A stretch of DNA of 15,236 bases from Pseudomonadales bacterium (GTDB lineage: Bacteria > Pseudomonadota > Gammaproteobacteria > Pseudomonadales > UBA7239), in NCBI GenBank assembly GCA_020443005.1, contig JAGRJA010000391.1, positions 1-15,236 on the forward strand, written 5' to 3'. The notes under the pieces were generated by a model. That model worked only from the letters and a program-made list of their open reading frames with translations, was not told where the DNA came from and made no database searches. Positions 7,549 through 15,022 of the stretch are shown here, one piece after another. The position numbers were made by a program, and so were the translations under genes. Numbering within the stretch: the stretch's first letter is position 1; every line of letters begins with the position of its first letter.

Positions 7549-8619
7549 TTATTTACAGCAAAGCACATTCAAACGATGCTCGGCTTCGGCGATGATACTG
7601 TTAATCAGCTCTTCACAACTCAACAGTTCATCAATGACACCTGCCACCTGGCCACTGGGTAGCACACCTTCAGCCGGTTTTCCGTCAACCATCGCCTTCT
7701 GGATAATCATCGGGGCATTAGCTGACATGATGGCCTGGGCCGGTGTCATGCCGTCCTGGCTTTGCATGGCAAAAGCAGCCTTGAGCAAATCAAGAATGCT
7801 GGCACCGGTAAACTTTCTGAACGCGAGACCGTTTTTAAGGGCAATAACCAGTTTTTTGGCAGGACCCGCCTTCTCGAGGTCGGCCAGCAATTCGTTCATG
7901 ATCATGCGCTGGGGCAGCCCATCCATCGCACGGGAAACGATAATATCCGCTGGGTTTTTGCAAGCGAGGTAACGCTGCTTCGTTGCTTCGGGTACAGGAC
8001 TGTTTTTTGTCAACAGAAAACGGGTACCCATGGCTATTCCGTCTGCACCCCAGGCCAATGCCGCGACGAGACCACGCCCATCCTTGAAACCTCCGGCAGC
8101 CAGAACGGGCACCTTGTCACCAACGGCATCGACAACTTGCGGAATCAACAGCGTCGTCGGCACAGCGCCGGTATGACCGCCCCCTTCTCCACCCTGAACA
8201 GTCACAGCATCCGCACCCAACTCGATAGCCTTGATCGCATGCTTCGGCAAACCAATCGTTGGCATACAGACAACGCCATTATCCTTGAGACGGGCAATCA
8301 TGTCCTTGCCGGGCGAACGGCTATAACTCACCGCCTTGACGCCGTGCTTGATGACCAGCTCCACAATCTCGCCTGCATTAGGCTGATACATGTGAAAGTT
8401 CACGCCAAAATTGGCGCTGGTCAGCGCTTTTACCTTCAAGATGTCAGCTTCCATTTGCTCTGGCGGAATAGTCGCGCCAGCCAGAAAACCAAAACCGCCG
8501 GCATTACAGGTACCTGCCACCAGATGCGGATCAGCGACCCAGCCCATGGCTGTCTGGATAACGGGATATTGACAACCGAGAAGCTCGGTTATACGAGTGT
8601 TCAGTGCGGGATGAGACAT
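7549..8619 (-). CDS. ipdC: IpdC-like flavoprotein, steroid C/D-ring degradation
   Basis: This is a TIM-barrel flavoprotein of the nitronate monooxygenase/2-nitropropane dioxygenase fold, 356 residues. Flavin-binding motifs are QGGEGGGHTG (142-151), AAGGFKDGRG (174-183) and GADGIAMGTRFL (191-202). The N-terminal TELLGCQYPVIQTAMGWV and C-terminal SGQVAGVIDELLSCEELI match IpdC of M. tuberculosis as I recall it, not general nitronate monooxygenases. IpdC works after IpdF on the 5-hydroxy-HIC-CoA-derived ketone and makes the substrate that EchA20 opens. It is the first gene of the cluster, 23 nt or so from the predicted transcript start. No Shine-Dalgarno is visible before ATG 8619 (CCGGTTCGTTTTTC), and there is no good alternative start. 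The protein ends with Cys-Cys-Lys. Confidence 0.9.
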   Translation of the reverse strand: MSHPALNTRITELLGCQYPVIQTAMGWVADPHLVAGTCNAGGFGFLAGATIPPEQMEADILKVKALTSANFGVNFHMYQPNAGEIVELVIKHGVKAVSYSRSPGKDMIARLKDNGVVCMPTIGLPKHAIKAIELGADAVTVQGGEGGGHTGAVPTTLLIPQVVDAVGDKVPVLAAGGFKDGRGLVAALAWGADGIAMGTRFLLTKNSPVPEATKQRYLACKNPADIIVSRAMDGLPQRMIMNELLADLEKAGPAKKLVIALKNGLAFRKFTGASILDLLKAAFAMQSQDGMTPAQAIMSANAPMIIQKAMVDGKPAEGVLPSGQVAGVIDELLSCEELINSIIAEAEHRLNVLCCK

Positions 8620-8648
8620 GAAAAACGAACCGGATTTAAGGGGGAAGC

Positions 8649-8677
8649 ATCTTAAAAGCCTGCCCCCCCGATGTCAA
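8649..8677 (-). promoter_or_regulatory. Sigma70-type promoter of the steroid cluster
   Basis: On the minus strand a perfect TTGACA (8677-8672) is followed by exactly 17 bp, containing seven consecutive G, and then TAAGAT (8654-8649), which matches four of six -10 bases. Transcription would begin near 8642, giving a leader of only about 23 nt before ipdC. This is the best promoter in the window by eye and marks the start of the operon that runs to the left edge. Confidence 0.65.
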
Positions 8678-8857
8678 TCAGAGAAAACCTGTGGAAATTT
8701 AGAAACAACTTGTAAAACAAACAGTTAACACGAACTCCTTGACTTGCCGCGGAAGAAAATGCGCCTTGCAAGCAGCAAACAAGACAAAGCACTCCTGCAA
8801 GACCGGGCCACCATTAACACCGACCTTGCTTGTCAGCTATCCCCATCTCGGCGAGCC
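8678..8857. other. Upstream regulatory region with clustered CTTG/CAAG tetramers
   Basis: This gene-free stretch lies between the pap stop and the ipdC promoter. It holds six CTTG (starting at 8709, 8738, 8743, 8765, 8825, 8829) and three CAAG (8769, 8780, 8798), including the palindrome CTTGCAAG (8765-8772). Closer to the promoter is the inverted repeat TTGT-N3-ACAA (8710-8720). KstR2 boxes in mycobacteria are built from CAAG and CTTG arms with a 2-bp spacer, but that exact arrangement is not present here. No clear terminator for pap was found. Confidence 0.35.
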
Positions 8858-10327
8858 TTAACGCCTTGACTCCAAACGCTCCAGAACAGTTTCAAGCACC
8901 TTGATGCGTGCAAAGTATTTATCCTCGGCTGCCACCAGTGTCCAGGGTGCAATCTCGGTACTGGTGCGATCAACCATATCGGTAATGGCATGTTCATACT
9001 GCGCCCAGCGTTCACGGTTTCTCCAGTCTTCATCCGTAATTTTATGTTTTTTGTAACCCGTGACTTCACGCTCCTTAAAGCGCCTCATTTGCTCTTCGGG
9101 GCTGATATGCAACCAGAATTTCAGCGTTTCAACGCCTCGTTCATACCATTGCTCTTCAAATTCGTTTATTTCCTTGTAGGCCCTCATCCAGTCTGCTTCA
9201 GAGCAAAAGCCCTCGATTCTCTCTACCAGCACCCGCCCGTACCAGGAGCGATCGAAAATACTGACATGCCCTGCTTTCGGCGCATAACGCCAGAATCGCC
9301 AGAGATAGGGGTAGAGTTTTTCCTCTTCTGTCGGCGCTGCCACTGAATGCACATGATAAGTACGCACATCAAGTGCCGAAGTCACACGCCGGATAGCACC
9401 GCCTTTACCCGCCGCATCCCATCCTTCAAAAACCAGCGCCAGAGAACGCCCCCTGAATTTCTTGGCGCGAACCGCAAGGTTCAGATCGCCCTGTAACTTT
9501 TCAAGACGAGCCTTATACTGCTTTTTACTCAGTGTCTGTGTCAGATCCAGCGTATGCAATAAATGCAAACCATCCGCGGGCTCTGCCGGCTTCACAGGTG
9601 CAATCTCACTTACCCCTGGCACAGAAGCATTGAGCACTGTCAGCAAAGCCCGTCCAACAGTGATGTGACGATAATTCGGATCAGCACCGGGAATAATGTG
9701 CCAGGGCGCATGACCGGTACTGGTTTCACGCAAGGCTCTGGCAGAAACCTTGGCCAACCTGTCGTACTGTCTGAACAATTCCCAGTCGCGATCTGTCACG
9801 CGCCAGCTTTGCTTTTTGTCCTTGCTCAGCGTCTCCAGCCGATGCTTTTGCTGTTTTTTGGACAAGTGAAACCACAGCTTCAGCAATACCCAGCCTTCCT
9901 GAACAAGCATGCGCTCAAACTCACAAACCCGTGACAGCGCGGCATCCATTTCGCTTCGGGTGATTTCGCCCAGTGCATATTTAAGAATAGGTTGTGAATG
10001 CCATGAACCAAAGTGCACACCAATTTTGCCCTTGGGAGGAAGGCGTCGAAAATAGCGGTAATACTGCGGGCGCATGGCTTCTTCATCGGAGGGCAAACCA
10101 CCCAGAGCATGCACATCCAGATGTCTGGAATCCAGCCAACCGGACAACAGGTTGATCGTGTCACCTTTGCCGGCACCCTCAACCCCGCCGACGATGATCA
10201 GTACAGCTTTGTCCTTTTTTTCGAGAAGCTCATACTGCCCCCTGAGCAAATCTTCGCGAAGCCCGGGTACTTCTGACTTGTATTCCTTGTCGGATAATTT
10301 GTGGCCTATCTCGGCTGATTCAAACAT
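8858..10327 (-). CDS. pap: Polyphosphate:AMP phosphotransferase, tandem PPK2 domains
   Basis: This is a 489-residue cytosolic enzyme of the class II PPK2 family that makes ADP from AMP using polyphosphate. Two PPK2 domains are visible. The first has a Walker A GGVEGAGKGD (47-56) but lacks the FDRSWYGR lid motif and reads VHFGSWHSQ (104-112) instead. The second has Walker A EGWDAAGKGG (301-310), FDRSWYGRVLVER (358-370) and the basic ERE-VTGYKKHKI lid (418-430). By family knowledge the C-terminal domain is the active one. The MFESAEIGHKL start is conserved in Pseudomonas-type homologues. An excellent AGGAGG precedes ATG 10327 by 7 nt, so it is probably well translated. It lies between an acyl-CoA synthetase and the steroid cluster, and AMP made by such ligases could be its substrate (inference). 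Confidence 0.93.
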   Translation of the reverse strand: MFESAEIGHKLSDKEYKSEVPGLREDLLRGQYELLEKKDKAVLIIVGGVEGAGKGDTINLLSGWLDSRHLDVHALGGLPSDEEAMRPQYYRYFRRLPPKGKIGVHFGSWHSQPILKYALGEITRSEMDAALSRVCEFERMLVQEGWVLLKLWFHLSKKQQKHRLETLSKDKKQSWRVTDRDWELFRQYDRLAKVSARALRETSTGHAPWHIIPGADPNYRHITVGRALLTVLNASVPGVSEIAPVKPAEPADGLHLLHTLDLTQTLSKKQYKARLEKLQGDLNLAVRAKKFRGRSLALVFEGWDAAGKGGAIRRVTSALDVRTYHVHSVAAPTEEEKLYPYLWRFWRYAPKAGHVSIFDRSWYGRVLVERIEGFCSEADWMRAYKEINEFEEQWYERGVETLKFWLHISPEEQMRRFKEREVTGYKKHKITDEDWRNRERWAQYEHAITDMVDRTSTEIAPWTLVAAEDKYFARIKVLETVLERLESRR

Positions 10328-10334
10328 GCTTCAC

Positions 10335-10340
10335 CCTCCT
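10335..10340 (-). promoter_or_regulatory. Consensus Shine-Dalgarno of pap
   Basis: The minus strand reads AAGGAGGGT at 10341-10333, with the perfect AGGAGG core 7 nt before the ATG at 10327. It is the strongest ribosome binding site in the window and fixes the start of pap. Confidence 0.8.
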
Positions 10341-10445
10341 TACAGACTTTACAGTATCGCCTGAACTGAAACTTCCCACATTGACAAGGGTTAATATTTT
10401 TATTCACCACCCTGCACCCCCGACTTTGTTTTCCGGGCAAGACGG

Positions 10446-11888
10446 TCAAAGCCGTTGCTCGCGCAATGCGCTTCGCCTGATCTTGCCTGCATCATCTCGC
10501 AACAATTCTGAAACAAACTCAATGGTTCTCGGCAACTTGTACGCCACGAGATATTCGGCAAGATGGTTTCTCAACGCAAACTCATCGAGGGCACCACGAT
10601 CAATATCAACAATGGCATGAACACGCTGCCCAAGATCCTCATCCGGCAAACCGATAACGGCACAAGAGCGCACACACGGACAAGCCTCAATAGCTGCCTC
10701 AACTTCCGCTGGATAAATATTGGCGCCACCGCTGACAATCATATCGACCCGACGATCAACCAGATAAAGATAACCGTCTGCGTCAAGATAACCCAGATCA
10801 CCCAGGGTCTGATACCCCTTCACTTTTTTAGCGTGTGCCCCGATATAGGAAAAGGTCGAGTCCTCGCCGCTGGCGGGCAACAAATACACTTCACCAATTT
10901 GCCCGACTGGGACTTCACAGCCCTTGTCATCTAGTATCAGAATGCGGGTGCCTGCCACCGGCCTGCCGACGGAGCCCCGGTGCTGCAACCATTCAGTGCC
11001 GGTAATTTGTGTTGCACCGATGCGCTCCGATCCGCCATAGGATTCAATGATTTTTTCCGGCCCGAGCCAGTCTATCCAGGCCTGCTTTAACCATACCGGT
11101 GTCGGTGCACCGGTACTCATAACCACACGCAGGCAAGCGATATCGTATTGAGCCTTGACGGCTTCAGGCAATTTCCAGATACGACTCATCATGGTCGGCA
11201 CAAACAACACCCAATCAACTTCTTGTTCAGCAATAAGCCGGATTGCCTGTTCCGCATCGAATCTTGGCATAACCACCAGCCTGCAACCGGCAAACAGCCC
11301 CTGCATGGCCGTCACAAAAGGGCCAGTGTGGTAAAGCGGGCCCGGCACAAGTACACAGCCATTGATTTTCATGAAATTGGGTGCCACATCAATCTCTGTG
11401 GCTGCGGGTTTCGCATCGACGATCAGTTTTGGCAAACCGGTACTTCCCCCTGTTGCCATCACCTTGCCGTGTACCGGCAAAATATCCGGCAGGGCATCAG
11501 CGCAAACTTCATCAGAATCAGCAAGGCTGCCGGATAACACAACCGTATCACCATAATCATCGTCCACACCGATGATTAATGCCGGTTTGGCCAGCGAAAT
11601 CAATTGATCGCGTTCTCGCTTTGGCAATCGCGAGGATACAGGGTTGGGAATGGCGCCAATTTTCCAGCATGCCAGGCAAGCTTCAAAAAAAGCAATGCTA
11701 TTGGGCAAGGCAATTGTTACAAAGTCTCCGGCTTTCACTCCCTTGCTCAGCAGTTTGCGGGCAAGCCGACAGGCCGCCTGTTCAAGCTGTAAACGGGTAA
11801 CCCTTTCATCTGCACATATAATAGCCACAGCCTCAGGGTCTCGCCGGGCCAGCACCGTGAACGCGTAACCGTTACTGAACAAGGCCAT
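10446..11888 (-). CDS. Acyl-CoA synthetase (AMP-forming, ANL superfamily), substrate unknown
   Basis: This is an adenylate-forming acyl-CoA ligase of 480 residues, somewhat shorter than typical FadD enzymes. The phosphate loop (A3) reads ATGGSTGLPK (145-154) instead of the common TSGTTGxPK. A5 is ESYGGSERIG (282-291). The A7 region reads TLGDLGYLDADGYLYLVDRR (361-380), with LGD where TGD is usual, then GANIYPAEVE (388-397). The A10 lysine is Lys469 in DDAGKIRRSAL. The protein activates a carboxylic acid to its AMP ester and then its CoA thioester. It does not resemble FadD3, the HIP-CoA ligase, as I remember it. A steroid side-chain or bile-acid substrate is possible given the nearby cluster, but it is 1.8 kb upstream of that cluster and follows lpxL by 33 bp. 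The ATG at 11888 has only a weak Shine-Dalgarno. Confidence 0.8.
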   Translation of the reverse strand: MALFSNGYAFTVLARRDPEAVAIICADERVTRLQLEQAACRLARKLLSKGVKAGDFVTIALPNSIAFFEACLACWKIGAIPNPVSSRLPKRERDQLISLAKPALIIGVDDDYGDTVVLSGSLADSDEVCADALPDILPVHGKVMATGGSTGLPKLIVDAKPAATEIDVAPNFMKINGCVLVPGPLYHTGPFVTAMQGLFAGCRLVVMPRFDAEQAIRLIAEQEVDWVLFVPTMMSRIWKLPEAVKAQYDIACLRVVMSTGAPTPVWLKQAWIDWLGPEKIIESYGGSERIGATQITGTEWLQHRGSVGRPVAGTRILILDDKGCEVPVGQIGEVYLLPASGEDSTFSYIGAHAKKVKGYQTLGDLGYLDADGYLYLVDRRVDMIVSGGANIYPAEVEAAIEACPCVRSCAVIGLPDEDLGQRVHAIVDIDRGALDEFALRNHLAEYLVAYKLPRTIEFVSELLRDDAGKIRRSALREQRL

Positions 11889-11921
11889 CGCTTGACCAGG
11901 ATGAAAAAGATCGGGATGCCT

Positions 11922-12833
11922 TCATTTGTAAATGCTCGGCTGATCATCCGGACGCGTTTTGAAACGGCGGTGCGTCCACAAGTAATTTTCAGGCTGAAGT
12001 AGAATCTCTTTTTCAATAACGGCATTGATGATGCGCGCATCTTCCCGTTCATCACCCAGGGGAAAATCGCTGAGTGCTTCCCGCAAAATCACCTTATGCC
12101 CTTTATTGCCCGGTAAACGCTGTTGAATCAGCGGGACTACCCTGGCCCTGCCTGTTTTCACCAGCTTGGCAGTCGCTGTTATTGTTGCCGCCTCTATCCC
12201 GAAAAATGGCGCAAAAATACTGTGTTTCAAACCGTAGTCCTGATCAGGCGCATACCAGACCAGTTCACCCTCTCTCAAGAGCCTGATCATGGTTCTCAGG
12301 TCATCCCTCGGAAAAATACGGGACCCCCTGTTCAAGCGCCCGCGCAATTGTACAAAATCGAACACAGGGTTTTTATGCGGTCGATACATTGCGTTATAAG
12401 CCCGCTCAAGAGAAAGGCATGCGCCTGCAATATCCAGATTGGTAAAGTGCATACCCAAAAGGATGACGCCCTGACCCTGCGCTGACTGTAAATGTTCAAG
12501 GCCCTCGACTGTACAAATCTTGCGCAAGCGTTTTTCGGGCCACCACCATGCGATACCGGTTTCCAGAAGGGCTATGCCGGTACACTCAAAATTCTGCCTG
12601 ACCAGTTTCTTTTGTTGTCCCGGGGCCAGATCGGGGAAGCAAACCCGGATATTACAGGTTGCGATATGCCTTCGCCGCCCCGCAAGCAGGTACATCGCAT
12701 TGCCAAGCAATTTGCCCAACACAACAATACACGGATAAGGCATTTGCACAACCAGCCACCAGACACCAATCAGTAACCACAGCAGCCAGTAGCGCGGGTG
12801 CAGCATCTCCACCTTGAACTTTGGGTTATTCAT
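11922..12833 (-). CDS. lpxL: Lipid A late acyltransferase (LpxL/HtrB family)
   Basis: This is a 303-residue inner-membrane enzyme that adds a secondary acyl chain to Kdo2-lipid IVA. The ATG at 12833 gives MNNPKFKVEMLHPRYWLLW, which aligns well with the start of E. coli LpxL. An in-frame GTG at 12854 would add seven residues and place the ribosome binding site inside a terminator, so I rejected it. A single N-terminal hydrophobic anchor spans about 16-32. The catalytic H-x4-D motif is HFTNLD (His129, Asp134). YRPHKNPVFD and WYAPDQDYG are conserved family segments, and the HRRFKTRP C-terminus matches LpxL. It cannot be told from the paralogues lpxP and lpxM by context, although LpxL fits best. 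It follows gcvH after an intrinsic terminator and precedes the acyl-CoA synthetase by 33 bp. Confidence 0.88.
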   Translation of the reverse strand: MNNPKFKVEMLHPRYWLLWLLIGVWWLVVQMPYPCIVVLGKLLGNAMYLLAGRRRHIATCNIRVCFPDLAPGQQKKLVRQNFECTGIALLETGIAWWWPEKRLRKICTVEGLEHLQSAQGQGVILLGMHFTNLDIAGACLSLERAYNAMYRPHKNPVFDFVQLRGRLNRGSRIFPRDDLRTMIRLLREGELVWYAPDQDYGLKHSIFAPFFGIEAATITATAKLVKTGRARVVPLIQQRLPGNKGHKVILREALSDFPLGDEREDARIINAVIEKEILLQPENYLWTHRRFKTRPDDQPSIYK

Positions 12834-12856
12834 TGGGTGAATCGCATTGCACACAG

Positions 12857-12880
12857 AAAAAAGCCACCCGATGGTGGCTT
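12857..12880 (-). terminator. Intrinsic terminator of gcvH
   Basis: On the minus strand AAGCCACC (12880-12873), a 4-nt ATCG loop and GGTGGCTT (12868-12861) form a perfect 8-bp stem followed by a six-T run ending at 12857. It lies 22 bp past the gcvH stop and only 23 bp before the lpxL start. Either lpxL is read through this hairpin, or it uses a promoter that overlaps it. Confidence 0.85.
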
Positions 12881-12902
12881 GTTATACAGTAAGAGAAAAC
12901 AC

Positions 12903-13289
12903 TCAGGCTTCACATACAGCCTTGTAGGCATCTGCAGACAACAGGCTGTCCAGCTCTGACAGATTGCTCGGTCGCACCTTGAAAAACCATCCATAGCCGT
13001 AAGGGGCATCGTTGATCAGTTCCGGCTCATCTTCCAGATTGTCATTAATTTCAAAAACCTCCCCAGAAATCGGGGAGAATATGTCCGAAGCTGCTTTTAC
13101 TGATTCAACAACACCCGCTTCCTGCCCCTGTTCAAGCGCTTGCCCCACATCAGGTAACTCGACATAAACAACATCGCCAAGCGAATTCTGGGCATAATCG
13201 GTGATTCCAACGGTAACAGTACCGTCTTCTTCAAGACAGGCCCATTGGTGTGTTGCATTGTATTTCAGGTCTTCAGGAACTTGATTCAT
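12903..13289 (-). CDS. gcvH: Glycine cleavage system H protein
   Basis: This is a 128-residue lipoyl carrier that shuttles the aminomethyl group between the P, T and L proteins of the glycine cleavage system in the cytosol. The lipoylated lysine is Lys65 in VVESVKAASDI (60-70), with the typical GDVVYVELPDVG (38-49) before it and SPISGEVFEIN (72-82) after it. The length and the start MNQVPEDLKYNATHQW are normal for Gammaproteobacteria. It is flanked by its own promoter and an intrinsic terminator, so it looks monocistronic. The P and T genes are not in the window, and no glycine riboswitch was recognised in its short leader. Confidence 0.96.
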   Translation of the reverse strand: MNQVPEDLKYNATHQWACLEEDGTVTVGITDYAQNSLGDVVYVELPDVGQALEQGQEAGVVESVKAASDIFSPISGEVFEINDNLEDEPELINDAPYGYGWFFKVRPSNLSELDSLLSADAYKAVCEA

Positions 13290-13361
13290 TATCTACCAGC
13301 CAAAAAAATACTACAGGGATCAAAAGTGAAGGGCTAAACGCCCCGATGGCTTAAAACCCAC

Positions 13362-13389
13362 ATATTATTTAGGTCACGCATTGTGTCAA
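13362..13389 (-). promoter_or_regulatory. Sigma70-type promoter of gcvH
   Basis: On the minus strand a perfect TTGACA (13389-13384), a 16-bp spacer and TAATAT (13367-13362) lie about 70 bp before gcvH. The leader includes a small inverted repeat GGGC-N5-GCCC (13331-13343) and a run of T near the ATG. The promoter sits just downstream of the permease stop. Confidence 0.55.
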
Positions 13390-13407
13390 TAGAAAATGAA
13401 AAGAAAA

Positions 13408-15021
13408 TCAGTAATTTTCTGCACTGCGGCGCATCAACAATATCACCGGAATCAGACCTGCAGCGATCAGGAACAGGGCTGGCATGGCTGCACGCTGCCA
13501 TTCACCCTCCGATGTCAGCTCATAAATTCTGACAGCAAGCGTATCCCAGCCAAAGGGTCTGAGAAGTAAAGTCGCCGGCATTTCCTTCATGACATCCACC
13601 AGCACCATCAACAGAGCCGTTAAAATGCCCGGTGTGAGAATAGGCAGATAAATGGCAGAAAGTATCCGGCGATGGCTGGCCCCCAATGTTCTGGCCGCCT
13701 CTTCTATGGAAGGCCTGATCAGAGCGAGACTGCTATCAATCGAGCAAAAACCCACAACAAAAAAACGGATCATATAGGCGGTTAACATGGCCCAGAGGGT
13801 TCCCGTGATCAATGCATGAGAACCATGGTGCCGGCCAATCCATGCAAAAACCATCATCACGCCAACCGCCAGAATGGAACCCGGCAAGGCATATCCCATT
13901 CCGGCAATCTGTACCAGCATTTTGCTGAATCTGCCTGAATGTTGCCGCTGCCCATAGGCTACCAACAAAGCCAGCACGACAACACCGAGGCCGGCAACAG
14001 CACCCAAAACAAGCGTGTGTTCGAGAAGCAGAAGAAAACGGCTGTCCACTGCCGACCAGCCGGACTTGAGCACCCAGCCAAACAGGCGGGAAACCGGCAG
14101 CAAAAAAGCCAAAGCAACAACAAGACTGCAATAGGTAAAGGCGGCCCATGCCCAAAAACCCTTGAGCGGGTAGGCTGTACGACGCGACGCATTGCCGGCC
14201 TGATACATTCGTCGCTGCTTTTTCTCCATGAACATGGCCATAAAAACGAACAGGAGCAATACCGAGGCAAGCTGCGCGGCTGCCACCAGATTAAACAGGC
14301 CAAACCAGGCCTGATAGATGGCTGTGGTAAAGGTATCGTAATTAAAAACCGAAACTGCGCCAAAATCTGCCAGTGTCTCCATCAGCGCGAGCGCAACACC
14401 GGCGGCAATCGCCGGCCTTGCTACAGGCAGGGCAACCCTGAAAAAAGCTTGCCAGGATGTGGCGCCCAGTGTCCTTGCTGCATCGAGCGTAGCTCGCCCC
14501 TGATTCAGGAAAGCCGTTCTCGCCAGCAGATAGACATATGGGTAAAAAACCAGTACCAGAACCGTAATGACACCCACCGATGAACGAATATCCGGAAACC
14601 AGGCATCATGACCGAAAAGGTTTCGCCAAAACCGTTGCACTGGGCCGGCATAATCCAGCGTCCCCAAAGCAATAAAAGCCAAAATATAAGCAGGAATTGC
14701 CAATGGCAGCATCAACAGCCAATCAAGCAGCTTGCGGCCGGGAAATTCACACATCGCAGTCAACCAGGCCAGACTGACGCCCAGCAAAAATACGCCCGAC
14801 CCGACTCCCACAAGCAGGACACCGGTATTACCCAGCAAGGTGGGCAAACGCGTTTCGCCCAAATGCTGCCATACGGACCACTGCGGTGCAGACCACGACG
14901 AAAAAACCAGCAGCAGCGGCACCAGAACCAGCAAGGCACCCAGCAAGGCAGGTAATTGCCAAAGTGACTCACGCCCCGGAAAAAGAGCAAACCGTCCTTT
15001 CGACGGCAGACGCCTTCCCAT
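13408..15021 (-). CDS. fbpB: Iron(III) ABC transporter permease, two fused permease domains
   Basis: This is a 537-residue inner-membrane permease of the FbpB/SfuB type that forms the channel for periplasmic ferric iron. Two homologous halves are visible, each with about six hydrophobic segments and one EAA loop for the ATPase: DAARTLGATSWQ...PVARPAI (180-205) and EAARTLGASHRR...PILTPGI (441-466). A hydrophilic link at about 265-285 joins the halves. The ATG at 15021 lies 1 nt after the TGA of the binding-protein gene, so the two are translationally coupled. The ATPase (FbpC) is not in the window and is not directly downstream, where gcvH lies. Iron is inferred from the binding protein. A related metal or thiamine transporter would look similar in the permease alone. 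Confidence 0.88.
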   Translation of the reverse strand: MGRRLPSKGRFALFPGRESLWQLPALLGALLVLVPLLLVFSSWSAPQWSVWQHLGETRLPTLLGNTGVLLVGVGSGVFLLGVSLAWLTAMCEFPGRKLLDWLLMLPLAIPAYILAFIALGTLDYAGPVQRFWRNLFGHDAWFPDIRSSVGVITVLVLVFYPYVYLLARTAFLNQGRATLDAARTLGATSWQAFFRVALPVARPAIAAGVALALMETLADFGAVSVFNYDTFTTAIYQAWFGLFNLVAAAQLASVLLLFVFMAMFMEKKQRRMYQAGNASRRTAYPLKGFWAWAAFTYCSLVVALAFLLPVSRLFGWVLKSGWSAVDSRFLLLLEHTLVLGAVAGLGVVVLALLVAYGQRQHSGRFSKMLVQIAGMGYALPGSILAVGVMMVFAWIGRHHGSHALITGTLWAMLTAYMIRFFVVGFCSIDSSLALIRPSIEEAARTLGASHRRILSAIYLPILTPGILTALLMVLVDVMKEMPATLLLRPFGWDTLAVRIYELTSEGEWQRAAMPALFLIAAGLIPVILLMRRSAENY

Positions 15022-15022
15022 A

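Noticed and set aside
7762..8655. 297-codon plus-strand reading frame
   Set aside because: It lies opposite ipdC, whose protein matches a known family along its whole length. The plus-strand translation has no recognisable domain.
11922..12854. GTG start of lpxL at 12854
   Set aside because: It would abut the terminator hairpin with no ribosome site. The ATG at 12833 aligns with the known LpxL start.
13290..13407. Glycine riboswitch in the gcvH leader
   Set aside because: The leader is only about 70 nt and shows a single small inverted repeat, not the conserved aptamer core.
13939..14583. 214-codon plus-strand reading frame
   Set aside because: It is antisense to the iron permease. Its translation is rich in Gln, Arg and Lys and shows no family features.
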